DNA of 64,000 nt from Syntrophaceae bacterium UBA1411 (lineage in GTDB: Bacteria > Desulfobacterota > Syntrophia > Syntrophales > Smithellaceae). A program made the position numbers and the translations under genes. Below the pieces are notes generated by a model. It saw only the letters and a program-made list of their open reading frames with translations, was not told where the DNA came from and searched no databases. The stretch spans positions 16,171 to 80,170 of the forward strand of contig DBPV01000004.1 of the NCBI GenBank assembly GCA_002304995.1, read 5' to 3'. Positions 18,629 through 27,742 of the stretch are shown here, one piece after another. Numbering within the stretch: position 1 is the first letter of the stretch; each line of letters opens with the position of its first letter.

Positions 18629-19045
18629 ATGGCAGAACGTACAATACACATCACAAAATTTGACATGGACCGCCTGCTGGAGCTCATCGACGGCCTGCGG
18701 GCCACACCCAAAGCCGTTAAAATAGACCTCGACCTTCTGGAAAAGGAGCTTTACCGCGCCACGCTGGTCGAGCCGCAGAATATACCGCGCGACGTCATCA
18801 CGATGAACTCCAAAGTCAGCGTCACGGACATCGAATCCGGCGAAAAGACGACTTATACCCTTGTGTTTCCGTCCGCGGCCAACATCAGCGAAAACAAGCT
18901 GTCCATTCTGGCGCCCCTGGGTATGGCGCTTCTGGGATACCGCACGGACGACATCGTCGAATGGCGCATGCCGTCCGGCGTCCGCAAACTTCGGGTGGAC
19001 GGCATCCTCTATCAGCCGGAAGCGGCCGGAGATTATCATTTATGA
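18629..19045 (+). CDS. Rnk/GreA-type RNA polymerase-binding protein
   Basis: 138 residues: a short helical N-terminus followed by the GreA/GreB C-terminal FKBP-like domain (VTMNSKVSVTDIESGE, then LSILAPLGMALLGYRTDDIVEW). The N-terminus is too short for a transcript-cleavage coiled coil, which matches Rnk, the nucleoside diphosphate kinase regulator that binds RNA polymerase. Start ATG 18629 with GGAGG 10 bases upstream; an in-frame TTG nine bases earlier is less likely. bioB follows 51 bases later. Confidence 0.85.
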   Translation: MAERTIHITKFDMDRLLELIDGLRATPKAVKIDLDLLEKELYRATLVEPQNIPRDVITMNSKVSVTDIESGEKTTYTLVFPSAANISENKLSILAPLGMALLGYRTDDIVEWRMPSGVRKLRVDGILYQPEAAGDYHL

Positions 19046-19096
19046 TTTGACGGACCGGTTTTTTTCGTCTATGCACTCTCGACAAGGATACATGCG

Positions 19097-20149
19097 ATGA
19101 TCGAGAGATTGAAGAACAAAGCCATCCGGAAAAAGGGCATCGGACCTTCCGAAGCGCTGGAGCTGTTCATCGAAGGAACCCATTCCCCTTACCGCGTCCT
19201 TGCCGCGGCCAGTGAAATCCGCGAACACTTCAAGGGCAAGGCCATCATACTCTGCGGCATCGCCAACGCCAAATCCGGCAAATGCTCCGAAGACTGCGCC
19301 TTTTGCGCCCAGTCGTCGCGCCACGCCGCAGAAGTTCCGATCTACCCGCTCAAAAGCGCCCGGGAAATCGTCGCCGCTGCGCTTTCGGCCCGCAGGGACG
19401 GAGCGGAATTTTTCAGCATCGTCACCAGCGGCAGACGCATCGCGTCACAGAAAGAGTGGAAGGAAATCTTCAAGGCCGTCGACGGCATGAACCGCATCGG
19501 CATCCGTCCCTGCGCATCGCTGGGGATGATCGACACGATTCGGGCCCGCGAACTCAAAAACGCGGGGCTTTTCCGCTATCACCACAATCTCGAAACGGCC
19601 CGTAGTTTTTTTAAAAACATCTGCACCACCCACGACTACGAAGAAAACCTCGCCACCGTCCGCGCCGCGAAGGAGGCGGGGCTTTCGGTCTGTTCCGGCG
19701 CGCTCTTCGGCATGGGCGAAGGGATCACGCACCGCATCGAGCTGGCCGCGACACTGGCCGGACTCGGCGTCGATTCCGTTCCGGTCAATCTGCTTCATCC
19801 GATCAAGGGAACGCCGCTTGCGCACATGCCGCTTCTGCCGCCTCTGGAAGTTCTCATGACGCTGGCCGTTTACCGTTTCATGCTGCCGGACAAGGACATC
19901 AAACTGTGCGGCGGAAAGGAAAAAACCCTGCGCCAGCTCCTGCCGCTGGGCATTATCGCGGGCGCCAATTCGCTGATGACGGGCAATTACCTGACCACCA
20001 CCGGCCGCGACAGCCGGCTCGACCATGAGATGATCGCCGACTTGGGACTGATCCCCACCCGCGAGCTTGATATCTGCCGCTGCGGAAGAGAAGGAGAAAA
20101 CGGCTGCCCCGCCGCCGCGGCCGCAAAAGGAAAAGCACCCCGGACGTAA
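19097..20149 (+). CDS. bioB: Biotin synthase
   Basis: Radical SAM enzyme that inserts sulfur into dethiobiotin. 350 residues. The SAM cluster cysteines are 63, 67 and 70 (CSEDCAFC). Further motifs are SIVTSGRR, YHHNLETARSFF and LCSGALFGMGE-like. The C-terminus holds an extra Cys-rich tail (ICRCGREGENGC) beyond the barrel. No other bio gene is adjacent, although an alpha-oxoamine synthase lies at 24.8 kb. A role of that enzyme as BioF cannot be excluded but is not favoured. Confidence 0.93.
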   Translation: MIERLKNKAIRKKGIGPSEALELFIEGTHSPYRVLAAASEIREHFKGKAIILCGIANAKSGKCSEDCAFCAQSSRHAAEVPIYPLKSAREIVAAALSARRDGAEFFSIVTSGRRIASQKEWKEIFKAVDGMNRIGIRPCASLGMIDTIRARELKNAGLFRYHHNLETARSFFKNICTTHDYEENLATVRAAKEAGLSVCSGALFGMGEGITHRIELAATLAGLGVDSVPVNLLHPIKGTPLAHMPLLPPLEVLMTLAVYRFMLPDKDIKLCGGKEKTLRQLLPLGIIAGANSLMTGNYLTTTGRDSRLDHEMIADLGLIPTRELDICRCGREGENGCPAAAAAKGKAPRT

Positions 20150-20237
20150 ATGGTTTTGAGATCCGGGAACGTCCTGCCGGAAATCTGCGCCGGCGCCGCC
20201 CTGTATCGGAAGCAGTCGCCGCCGTCGACATTTTTCA

Positions 20238-20266
20238 TTGACAGCTCCGGGGTTCTTTCTTATACC
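20238..20266 (+). promoter_or_regulatory. Promoter of the acyltransferase gene (twin of the one at 22287)
   Basis: TTGACA (20238-20243), 17 bases, TATACC (20261-20266). The whole stretch 20237-20272 resembles 22286-22321: same ATTGACAGCTCCGG start, same spacing and same TCCCGG end. Confidence 0.75.
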
Positions 20267-20301
20267 TCCCGGCGCAGGAAACAACGACAAGGAGAATTCC
20301 C

Positions 20302-21168
20302 ATGGGTTTTCGCGACCGCGCCGACGGCGTTCTGCTCACCAAAATATCCGGCTTCCGCAAAATGTGGCCCTACCTCATGCCCACCCGCGGAGAATCCACG
20401 CTCTATGCCACGCAGCGGATCCGGCTCGGCAACACGCTGGCCTGGCTGGAGCGGGCAAACGCCGGGCGGGAAGAAAAGCTGACCCTGTTTCACGTTATCC
20501 TGGCGGCCAGCGTCCGCCTGTTTGCGCTTCGTCCGGACCTGAACCGCTTTGTCGCCGGCCGGCGCATTTATCAGCGGCGCGCCATCGACATCTCCTTTGT
20601 CGTCAAGCGGGAAAAATCGGAGCGGGGCTCGGAAACCACCCTCAAGCTCACGTTTGATCCGTTCTCCACGATTGAAACCGTCGCTCGGCAGGTGGCGGCC
20701 GCCGTTTCGTCCACCCGAGAGAGCAAATCATCCCACGATGAGAGCTTCTCCAATCTTCTGACGGTCATGCCGCGGTTTCTGATCCGGTCTCTGGTCCGCT
20801 TCGGACACATCCTCGACTATTTCGGGCTTCTGCCCGCCTCCTACATCCGCGGCGACGCCATGTTTGCCAGCGGCTTTTTATCCCATCTGGCCAGCATCAA
20901 CCTGGATGCGGTCTACCATCCTCTGTTTGAATGGGGAAACGTTTCATTTTTTCTGGTGATCGGCAAAAAGAAAAAGGAGCCGGCGGTGAGCGAAGAGGGC
21001 AACCTCCGGATCGAAGAGGTCATGGACCTCGCTTTCAGCCTCGATCACCGGGTGACAACCGGAGTGCATTTTTTCAAAGGCATTGCGCTGTATGTCGATC
21101 TCCTGGAAAATCCCGCTCCCCTGATGGAGAGACCGCAAAATCTTCCCGATCCGCTGGCACAGGCCTGA
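20302..21168 (+). CDS. CoA-dependent acyltransferase (E2/CAT-like fold), stand-alone
   Basis: 288 residues resembling the catalytic domain of 2-oxoacid dehydrogenase E2 enzymes and chloramphenicol acetyltransferase, but with no lipoyl or E1-binding domain. The active-site pattern DHRVTTG near residue 250 matches the DHRxxxG motif, with His as general base. It should transfer an acyl group from a CoA thioester to an unknown acceptor. Its promoter is nearly the same as that of the LolA-like gene at 22.5 kb, linking it to the outer-membrane/oxoamine-synthase block; acylation of a lipid or amine is a reasonable guess. Confidence 0.75.
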   Translation: MGFRDRADGVLLTKISGFRKMWPYLMPTRGESTLYATQRIRLGNTLAWLERANAGREEKLTLFHVILAASVRLFALRPDLNRFVAGRRIYQRRAIDISFVVKREKSERGSETTLKLTFDPFSTIETVARQVAAAVSSTRESKSSHDESFSNLLTVMPRFLIRSLVRFGHILDYFGLLPASYIRGDAMFASGFLSHLASINLDAVYHPLFEWGNVSFFLVIGKKKKEPAVSEEGNLRIEEVMDLAFSLDHRVTTGVHFFKGIALYVDLLENPAPLMERPQNLPDPLAQA

Positions 21169-21231
21169 CCGGGTACGCCGTTTCGTCCGACCCTTTTTTT
21201 CGGGCCGGCGCCGGGATGAGGCCGGGCCGTT

Positions 21232-22221
21232 TTACCGAAGCCACTTTTCCTTGCGGTACCAGTCGATCGTTTCTTCCATCCCGCGGGCCAGATCGTATTC
21301 GGAGCGGAAATTCAGCTCCGCGCGGAGCGGCTCGACATCGCAGTTCCAGTTGCCGGCTACCAGTTCATTGACCTTTTCCCGGTTCAAAACGGGAGGCTTT
21401 TGCAAAATCCGGCAGGCCGGTTCCGCAGCGGCGGCGATGATCCGGACCAGCCACACGGGCAGGGCCACATGCGCTGCTTTCCCGCCCAGACACCCGGCGA
21501 CAATTCGCCCCAGATCGCGGCTGCCGTACAGGTGGCCGTCGGCGGCGAAATAGGCCCGATTGACGTGCGGCGACTCCAGCGCGGCGAAAACCAGGCGGAC
21601 CAGGTCTTTGACGTACATAAACGTGAGGCGCTGATTTTTTCTTCCCGCCTGCAGGGCCACGCCGCGGCGGATCAGTTTGATCGCTTCGAAGATGTCCCTT
21701 TCACCGGGCCCGTAAACCGCGGTGGGACGGATGATCACATACGGCAGGCCTTTTTCCGCGAGAATTTTTTCGGCGGCCAGCTTGCTTTTCCCGTAAGCCG
21801 TCACGGGCCCGGGCGTTGTCGTGCGCAAAACGGGGCCGCCGGACGGATCGCCGGGACCGAACGCGGCCAGGCTGCTCATCAGCAGAAACTTCTCCGGTAT
21901 CCGGCCGGTTTGCAGCAGGGCCTCCGCGAGCCGGCGCGTATTTTCGGCGTTGACTTCAAAATATTCTTCGGGAGAAAGCGATTTCGTCAGGCCCGCATTG
22001 TGAATGACGTAATCGCAGCGGGGCAGAAAACACAGTTGATCGCGCAGGCGGGACGCCGATGAAAAGTCGCAGGTCACGACGGGAATGTTCCGGGCGTCCA
22101 GATAGCCGGTTTGGCTGGTTTGCCGGACGGCGGCCACCAGGTCGTAGCCGCGCCGCAGGGCTTCCTCCACGAGAAAACGGCCGATAAAACCGGTCGCGCC
22201 GGTAAGCAGAATTCTTTTCAT
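21232..22221 (-). CDS. NAD-dependent epimerase/dehydratase (extended SDR)
   Basis: 329 residues. Rossmann motif TGATGFIG at 7-14, catalytic Tyr/Lys in TAYGKSKLAAEK near 145, then YGPGERDIFEAIKLIRRG: an extended SDR acting on a nucleotide-sugar, sterol-like or keto-lipid substrate. The start is set at ATG 22221 because a leftward promoter (-10 at 22250-22255) places transcription start near 22243, after the earlier in-frame candidates at 22248 and 22278. Ketone reduction during lipid synthesis (as by CerR-type enzymes) would suit the neighbouring oxoamine synthase; inference. Confidence 0.82.
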   Translation of the reverse strand: MKRILLTGATGFIGRFLVEEALRRGYDLVAAVRQTSQTGYLDARNIPVVTCDFSSASRLRDQLCFLPRCDYVIHNAGLTKSLSPEEYFEVNAENTRRLAEALLQTGRIPEKFLLMSSLAAFGPGDPSGGPVLRTTTPGPVTAYGKSKLAAEKILAEKGLPYVIIRPTAVYGPGERDIFEAIKLIRRGVALQAGRKNQRLTFMYVKDLVRLVFAALESPHVNRAYFAADGHLYGSRDLGRIVAGCLGGKAAHVALPVWLVRIIAAAAEPACRILQKPPVLNREKVNELVAGNWNCDVEPLRAELNFRSEYDLARGMEETIDWYRKEKWLR

Positions 22222-22249
22222 ACGCAAGAACGCCGTCCTTTTGGCCATC

Positions 22250-22278
22250 GGTATAAAAAGCGCCGGCAAGCCTGTCAA
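22250..22278 (-). promoter_or_regulatory. Promoter of the epimerase gene
   Basis: Minus strand TTGACA (22278-22273), 17 bases, TATACC (22255-22250). It is back to back with the rightward promoter at 22287, the two -35 boxes being only 8 bases apart. Confidence 0.7.
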
Positions 22279-22286
22279 GAAGATAA

Positions 22287-22315
22287 TTGACAGCTCCGGC
22301 CAACTCTTCTATATT
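22287..22315 (+). promoter_or_regulatory. Promoter of the LolA-like/OMP/oxoamine-synthase genes
   Basis: TTGACA (22287-22292), 17 bases, TATATT (22310-22315). Transcripts would have a ~230-base leader before the gene at 22551. In that leader (22316-22550) I see no further gene or clear structure. Confidence 0.72.
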
Positions 22316-22550
22316 TCCCGGGCAAAACGAGAACGCTCAACCATCCGGCCGGGGAACCGAACGTAAACCCTGCGTTCTGACCACGCCGGATTATCATGAC
22401 AAAAGACGAAAAAGGCTGGACAAGATGTTTTTAATCCACTACACGCAAAACAACATACCGTCGGGCCTTTTTGGCCGGGCTTGCCGCCCCGGCCGGAATT
22501 CCTCCCGCGGGAAAAGCCGTAAAAAATTCATCCCGGAGGGGTTCTGCCCG

Positions 22551-23327
22551 ATGACCGACAAACGGATTCTCCTTTTACTGCTTGCGGCGTTTCTGCTCGT
22601 TCCGGCCTTGGCCGACGCCATGAGCGGGCGAGAAATCTTCGAAAAAATGCACGAGGTGCGCCTGCGCATGCTCAACCAGAAAACGGAAGCCACGATGGTG
22701 CTTTACGACCGGGGCGGCGGCAAACGCATCCGCACGCTCACGCAGTACAGCAAAAACGCGGCTCCCGAAGCCTACAAGGTTCTTTTGATCTTCAACTCGC
22801 CCGCGGATTTGAAAAACGTCGGCTTTCTGGCGCATGCCCGCACGTTTTCCGACCGAAGCCTCTGGGCGTATTTTCCCGAATTCAAGCGGATCCGGCGCAT
22901 TCCCACATCCGCCCAGGACGATTCCTTCTTCGGCTCCGACTTTTCCTACGACGACTTCAGCGGGCCGCCGAATCTCGACGACTATGCCTTCAAGGTGCTT
23001 CGGGAGGAAACCGTCGACGACAGGCCCTGCTACGTGGTGGAAGTTTCGCCGAAGATTCCCCGTAAATATTCAAAATACATCACCTGGGTGGTCAAAAACC
23101 TCTGGATAACCGCCAAAGTCGAGTTTTACCGGGAAAAGGAATTGTACCGTCTGGGGGCTTTCCGCGACATTCGCCTGGTGGACGGACTTCCGACGCCCTT
23201 TACGCTGGAGATGCAAAACGTCAAATCCGGACATCGGACGGTGGTGACCGTCAACAAAGTCAGCTACCGAACCAGTTTCCCCGATGAGCTTTTCACCCAG
23301 CGGGCGCTGGAGCGGGGGGGCAGATAG
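22551..23327 (+). CDS. Outer-membrane lipoprotein-sorting-like (LolA-fold) periplasmic protein
   Basis: 258 residues with a clear signal peptide (RILLLLLAAFLLVPALADA). The body matches the LolA-like PF17131 type: early IFEKMHEVRLRMLNQKTEATM, then LRTL..YSK, SLWAYFPEFKRIRRIP, the DDSFFGSDFSYDDFSG stretch and a late QNVKSGHRTVVTVNKVSY. Such proteins are often next to RND/MMPL exporters or beta-barrels and are thought to carry lipids across the periplasm. No exporter is seen here. Start ATG 22551, with GGAGG ~12 bases upstream; the frame is open upstream but lacks signals. Confidence 0.8.
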   Translation: MTDKRILLLLLAAFLLVPALADAMSGREIFEKMHEVRLRMLNQKTEATMVLYDRGGGKRIRTLTQYSKNAAPEAYKVLLIFNSPADLKNVGFLAHARTFSDRSLWAYFPEFKRIRRIPTSAQDDSFFGSDFSYDDFSGPPNLDDYAFKVLREETVDDRPCYVVEVSPKIPRKYSKYITWVVKNLWITAKVEFYREKELYRLGAFRDIRLVDGLPTPFTLEMQNVKSGHRTVVTVNKVSYRTSFPDELFTQRALERGGR

Positions 23328-23373
23328 CCGCGGCTGCCTGCGATCGCCACAACAGTTTTAAGGAGAGACAAAC

Positions 23374-24735
23374 ATGAAAAAACTATGGTTGGCCGCCGTT
23401 GTGCTGTTTTGCTGGGCTTCCGGAAGTTACGCGGAAGACTTTCTGAACGTTTCGGGGAAACTTCATTTGCGGGGCGTCGTTCCGCTGCACAGTGAAAGCG
23501 TGATGGAATACCCGAGCCTCCTGGGGCAGCTCAAGGTCGACACCAAACCGTCTCCCCTGCGTTTCCACATGTGGCTCGAAGGCGGTTGGGACGGAAGCGT
23601 CACTCTGCCGGTGGAAGACCATTCCACCCTCAAGTTCGGCGATCGGGTCTATCAGAGCACCACGCCGTTTCTGGAATTCAAGGAACTCTACGGCTCTTAC
23701 TCCACCGACTGGCTGGAAGTCCGCGCGGGCATCCAGCGCTTCGCCTGGGGCAGGCTTGACGAGTATCCCGTCAACGATCTGCTCAACCCCTGGGACTATT
23801 CCCAGTTTTTGAGGAAGCCGCTGGAAGACCGCAAGATCGGCGTTCCGTCGCTTTCGACACGCCTCAGCCATGACACCTGGAGCCTCGACGCGGTCTGGGT
23901 TCCCGTCTTCATCCCGTATCGCCTGCCGCTTTCCACCGAACGCTGGTCGCCCCTCAATCAGATGGTCAGCCGGTTCAACAACCTGCCGGTCAATTTTCTC
24001 ACCAGCGACGCCGACATTCCGTCGCGCAATCTGGCTTCGGGCGCAGGCGGCCTGCGTCTTTCGAAAACAGGCGTTGTCGACTGGAGCGTCAACCTGTTTC
24101 ACGGCTACGATCCGCGGCCGGTGCTGAAGGCCACCCGGCTCATTATCGCGCCGGTGGCCGGCCAGGTCGCCGTCGAGCCGGGCGCGGTGGCCGATTTCCA
24201 CAAAATGTCGTCCTTCGGTCTCGATGCGGCGTTCGTCAAAGGCCCCTGGAGCCTGCGCGCCGAAGCGGCTTACGCGGTCGGACGCTACTTCAACACCAAT
24301 CTCGAGCGCTGGGGCTATCCGGCCGTTCCCGCGTTCGGCGTTTATCCGCTCGCCCCCAACGAGCATAAGAGCGATTCACTGGACTACGGCATCGGCGCCG
24401 ATTACCGCGTCTTCGAGGACTGTCTGCTCACCATGCAGGCCCAGCAAACCGTGATCCTGGACCGGCCCGATTCGCTCTACCAGCAGAAGTTTGAAACGAT
24501 CTTCTGGGCCAACCTGAGAAACGGTTTTCTCAATCAGCGGATCATCACCAATCTCAACGCCGCCTACAATCCCGAGCACGGCGGCGTCATGGCCCGGGGC
24601 AACGTCTCGTACGTGCTTTCCGACTACTGGAAGGTCGGCGTGACGGCCGTCGGTTTCTGGGGACCCGAGCAGTCCCTGTTCGGCAGATACAAAACCAATG
24701 ATCAGGTAGAGGTGGATCTCGTTTTTTCATGGTAA
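23374..24735 (+). CDS. Outer-membrane beta-barrel protein (DUF1302-like)
   Basis: 453 residues with signal peptide MKKLWLAAVVLFCWASGSYA. The rest is rich in alternating aromatic/polar strands and ends in FSW, a terminal aromatic residue as expected for a barrel. The segment RAGIQRFAWGRLDEYPVNDLLNPWDYS near 115 is characteristic of DUF1302-type proteins, which sit beside LolA-like proteins in lipid-export operons. It begins 46 bases after the LolA-like gene, with AGGAGAG upstream, and is followed 22 bases later by the oxoamine synthase. Confidence 0.78.
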   Translation: MKKLWLAAVVLFCWASGSYAEDFLNVSGKLHLRGVVPLHSESVMEYPSLLGQLKVDTKPSPLRFHMWLEGGWDGSVTLPVEDHSTLKFGDRVYQSTTPFLEFKELYGSYSTDWLEVRAGIQRFAWGRLDEYPVNDLLNPWDYSQFLRKPLEDRKIGVPSLSTRLSHDTWSLDAVWVPVFIPYRLPLSTERWSPLNQMVSRFNNLPVNFLTSDADIPSRNLASGAGGLRLSKTGVVDWSVNLFHGYDPRPVLKATRLIIAPVAGQVAVEPGAVADFHKMSSFGLDAAFVKGPWSLRAEAAYAVGRYFNTNLERWGYPAVPAFGVYPLAPNEHKSDSLDYGIGADYRVFEDCLLTMQAQQTVILDRPDSLYQQKFETIFWANLRNGFLNQRIITNLNAAYNPEHGGVMARGNVSYVLSDYWKVGVTAVGFWGPEQSLFGRYKTNDQVEVDLVFSW

Positions 24736-24757
24736 GAGAAAACGAAATAAAAGACGC

Positions 24758-26026
24758 ATGGAAACTCAAAAAAACACGGACGAAAAAGCGAAACAGCGTA
24801 TTCACCAGGAAATCATCGAATTTCAGGGCGACGACCTCTTTGACGTAAAAAACTACTTCTGGGAATTTTTCCAGGACGGCATCCGGCAGAAGCACTACAT
24901 TTATCTCAATCCGCTGGCCACCGCGCCCACTGCCCAGGTGCAGGCCTACGACCGCTACACGAAAAGCGTCCGGCCGTATCTTAATTTTTCATCCTACAAT
25001 TATCTGGGATATTCCGTTTATCCCGAGGTGATCCGCGAAGTTCAGGACACGCTGGCCAAATACGGAACGGGCGCCGCGTCCGCGCCGCTTTTCAGCGGCT
25101 ACTACGACGTCACCGAAAGGCTGGAGAAAAAAATCGCGGCTTTTAAAAACAAGGAAGCCGCGCTGGTATTTCCCACCGGCTACAGCGCCAACGTGGGCGT
25201 CCTGTCCGGTCTGCTCAAGCCGGGCGACGTCGCGGTTCTGGACATCCTGGCCCACGCCTCCATTTACGACGGAGCGAAGCTGGCCGGCGCGGAGATCAAA
25301 GTCTTCAGCCACAACAGTCCGCGCCATCTGGAGCGGGTCCTCAAAAGCCTGAACACCCGGCGGGCCATCGTCTGCGTGGAGGGCGTCTACAGCATGGACG
25401 GCGACCTGGCCAGACTGCCCGAGATCGTCGCGCTCTGCCGGAAATACGGGGTTAAAATTCTGATCGACGAGGCGCACGCGACACTGATTTTCGGCGAACA
25501 CGGCCGCGGTGTGGCCGAGCATTTCGGCGTGGAAGACGCCATGGACATCAGCATCGGCACCTTCAGCAAGTCCTTCGGCGCCATCGGCGGTTTTGCCGCG
25601 GGCGACGAAAAGCTGATCAATTATCTGCGTTTTTCCGCCCGTTCGTATATTTTCTCCTGCGCGATGGCGCCGCACACGGCGGCGGGCATCCTCAAAATCC
25701 TGGAGATTTACGACCGCGACAAAAGCCAGCGGGAAAAACTCTGGGACAATGTCCGCTACATGCATAAAGCGCTTACAGACGCCGGCCTCGATATCGGAGA
25801 CACGCAATCCCAGGTGGTGCCTGTTTTTGTCGGAGAGGAACTGCGCCTGCGGGAAGTCGGCCGGCGGATTTATGAAAAAGGGTTGTACACCGGCATCGTG
25901 ACGTACCCGGCCGTATCCAGCAAACGCACGCGCCTGAGGCTTTCCGTATCGTCCTATCACACGCAGGAACAGATGGACACCTGTTCGGCCATCCTGAAGT
26001 CGGCCTTTGACGAGGTTCCTGAGTAA
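24758..26026 (+). CDS. Alpha-oxoamine synthase (serine palmitoyltransferase/BioF/KBL family)
   Basis: PLP enzyme that joins an amino acid to an acyl-CoA with loss of CO2. 422 residues. Schiff-base Lys271 lies in GTFSKSFGAIGGF; Asp237 and His240 are in DEAHA, and His166 is in LAHASIYDG. The FSKSF..IGGF version is closer to serine palmitoyltransferases than to BioF or KBL. The ~70-residue N-terminal extension also exceeds BioF. Position after two envelope genes suggests lipid synthesis rather than biotin. Alternative: a second BioF, since bioB is 5 kb away. Confidence 0.82.
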   Translation: METQKNTDEKAKQRIHQEIIEFQGDDLFDVKNYFWEFFQDGIRQKHYIYLNPLATAPTAQVQAYDRYTKSVRPYLNFSSYNYLGYSVYPEVIREVQDTLAKYGTGAASAPLFSGYYDVTERLEKKIAAFKNKEAALVFPTGYSANVGVLSGLLKPGDVAVLDILAHASIYDGAKLAGAEIKVFSHNSPRHLERVLKSLNTRRAIVCVEGVYSMDGDLARLPEIVALCRKYGVKILIDEAHATLIFGEHGRGVAEHFGVEDAMDISIGTFSKSFGAIGGFAAGDEKLINYLRFSARSYIFSCAMAPHTAAGILKILEIYDRDKSQREKLWDNVRYMHKALTDAGLDIGDTQSQVVPVFVGEELRLREVGRRIYEKGLYTGIVTYPAVSSKRTRLRLSVSSYHTQEQMDTCSAILKSAFDEVPE

Positions 26027-26050
26027 AGCGGCCCTGCGGCGGGCGTGGAT

Positions 26051-27667
26051 TTATTGCGGCAGCGTAAAGTAAAAGGCGGCGCCTTTTGCCGGCTGGCCCT
26101 CCGCCCAGACCCGGCCGCCGTGCAGGGCGACAATCCGGCGGACCGTGGCCAGACCGATTCCCGTGCCGGGAAAATCTTCCGGGCTGTGCAGACGCTGAAA
26201 GGCGCCGAAAAGTTTCCCGACCTGGGCCATGTCAAAGCCTACGCCATTGTCCCGGACGCAGTAGACGGGCTCGCCGTCCCGGAAGGTCATGCCAAATTCA
26301 ATCCGGGGGCAATCGCTCCGGCCGGTAAACTTCCAGGCGTTTTCCAGCAGATTGGTCAGTGCAATCCGCAGCAGATTGGCGTCTCCCCACGCCGTCACAC
26401 CGTCCTGAATCCGAAGCGCGATTTCCGGGCGGGGACGGTTCTGCCGGCACAGATCGGCCGCCGCACGAACCAGGGCGCTGAGATCGATTTTTTCGCGCTT
26501 GAATTCCAGCCGCGTCACCCGCGACAGTTTCAGCAGATCCTCGATCAACTGCCCCATCCGCTGAGCGGCGCGGCGCACCCGGTTGAGGTAGTCCTTCGCC
26601 TGATCATCCAGCTTGTCTGTATAATCTTCCAGCAGCGTTTCGCTGAAGCCGTCGATGATCCGGAGCGGCGCCCGCAGGTCGTGGGAAACCGAATAGCTGA
26701 AAGTCTTCAGCTCTTCATTGGACGCCTCGAGCTGCATGGTGCGCTCCCGGACCCGCCGTTCGAGCTCTTCGTTGAGACGGCGGATTTCATCCTCCGCCTT
26801 CTTGCGTTCGGTGATGTCGCGTGCGATGGAAATCATGCCGATGATCGCCTCGTCCCGCCGGACGGGGGAACAGCTGACTTCGCCGTAGCGGATGCTTCCG
26901 TCGTTGGCGATAAACGTATAAACCGTCATGGGAACGGACCGGCCCGCGAGGACGGAAGAAATGTCGGCCGCCGCGCGTTCGAACGATTCCTGCGCCATGA
27001 TCCGCCTGAGGTCGCCAACCGGACGGCGCAGAAAAGCCTCCGGCGTGTGGCCCAGGATTTTCGCGATGCTGGGAGACATGCTGGCGATGGTGAGATTCGC
27101 GTCGACAATGAAAACGACATCCGTGATGTTTTCAAAGCTCAGGCGATACTTTTCCTCCAGCGCCCGCAGATCCCGGTTGGCCGCTTCCAGATCCGCCATC
27201 TTCTTTTCCAGCTTGCCGAAAAGAATTTCATTGTACCGGCGGAAGAATTCCATTTCTTCGCCCAGCGGGCGTTCGGCCCCGCCGCGGACCTTTTTGTTTT
27301 GCGCGAGCAGTTGCGCCAGGATGCTCCCCAGCGCCTCCGGTTCCTGCGGCTTGACGAGAAACAGGTCCGCTCCCAGATCCAGCGCAAAGCGTTCATCTTT
27401 TTGCTGGGTGTAGGTGGCCGTGTAAAAAACGAAAGGAATGTCTTTAAGGCGCTCGTCGGCTTTGATTTCGCGGCACAGTGTGTAGCCGTCCATGACCGGC
27501 ATCAGAATGTCCGTGACAATCAGATCGGGATTTTCCGCGCGCGCCTTCTCGAGCGCGATTTTGCCGTTTTCCGCCTCAAGCGCCTCCCAGCCCTGCCCCT
27601 CCACCAGGCTTTTGAGCAACCACAAATTGGCGCTGTCGTCGTCAACGATCAAAACCTTTGCTTTCAT
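26051..27667 (-). CDS. Hybrid sensor histidine kinase (REC-PAS-HisKA-HATPase)
   Basis: 538 residues. N-terminal receiver (phospho-acceptor Asp53), a coiled linker (~145-175), one PAS domain (~175-290), HisKA with phospho-His329 (VSHDLRAP), and a HATPase_c domain with NLLENAWKF, DNGVGFDM and GTGIGLATV. No membrane segment, so a cytosolic sensor. This bacteriophytochrome-like kinase core with an N-terminal receiver acts downstream of another kinase in related systems. The single-domain regulator 76 bases upstream on the same strand is a likely partner. Confidence 0.9.
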   Translation of the reverse strand: MKAKVLIVDDDSANLWLLKSLVEGQGWEALEAENGKIALEKARAENPDLIVTDILMPVMDGYTLCREIKADERLKDIPFVFYTATYTQQKDERFALDLGADLFLVKPQEPEALGSILAQLLAQNKKVRGGAERPLGEEMEFFRRYNEILFGKLEKKMADLEAANRDLRALEEKYRLSFENITDVVFIVDANLTIASMSPSIAKILGHTPEAFLRRPVGDLRRIMAQESFERAAADISSVLAGRSVPMTVYTFIANDGSIRYGEVSCSPVRRDEAIIGMISIARDITERKKAEDEIRRLNEELERRVRERTMQLEASNEELKTFSYSVSHDLRAPLRIIDGFSETLLEDYTDKLDDQAKDYLNRVRRAAQRMGQLIEDLLKLSRVTRLEFKREKIDLSALVRAAADLCRQNRPRPEIALRIQDGVTAWGDANLLRIALTNLLENAWKFTGRSDCPRIEFGMTFRDGEPVYCVRDNGVGFDMAQVGKLFGAFQRLHSPEDFPGTGIGLATVRRIVALHGGRVWAEGQPAKGAAFYFTLPQ

Positions 27668-27742
27668 TCTTTTCTCCCGTTTTTCCGCCCGCGCAAAGCG
27701 CCGAGACCAAACGCGCGGCAGGCCATTGAAAAAAAACCGCGC

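Noticed and set aside
19097..26026. bioB plus the oxoamine synthase as a biotin operon (BioF).
   Set aside because: They are separated by four genes and several promoters, and the Lys loop looks SPT-like; kept only as an alternative.
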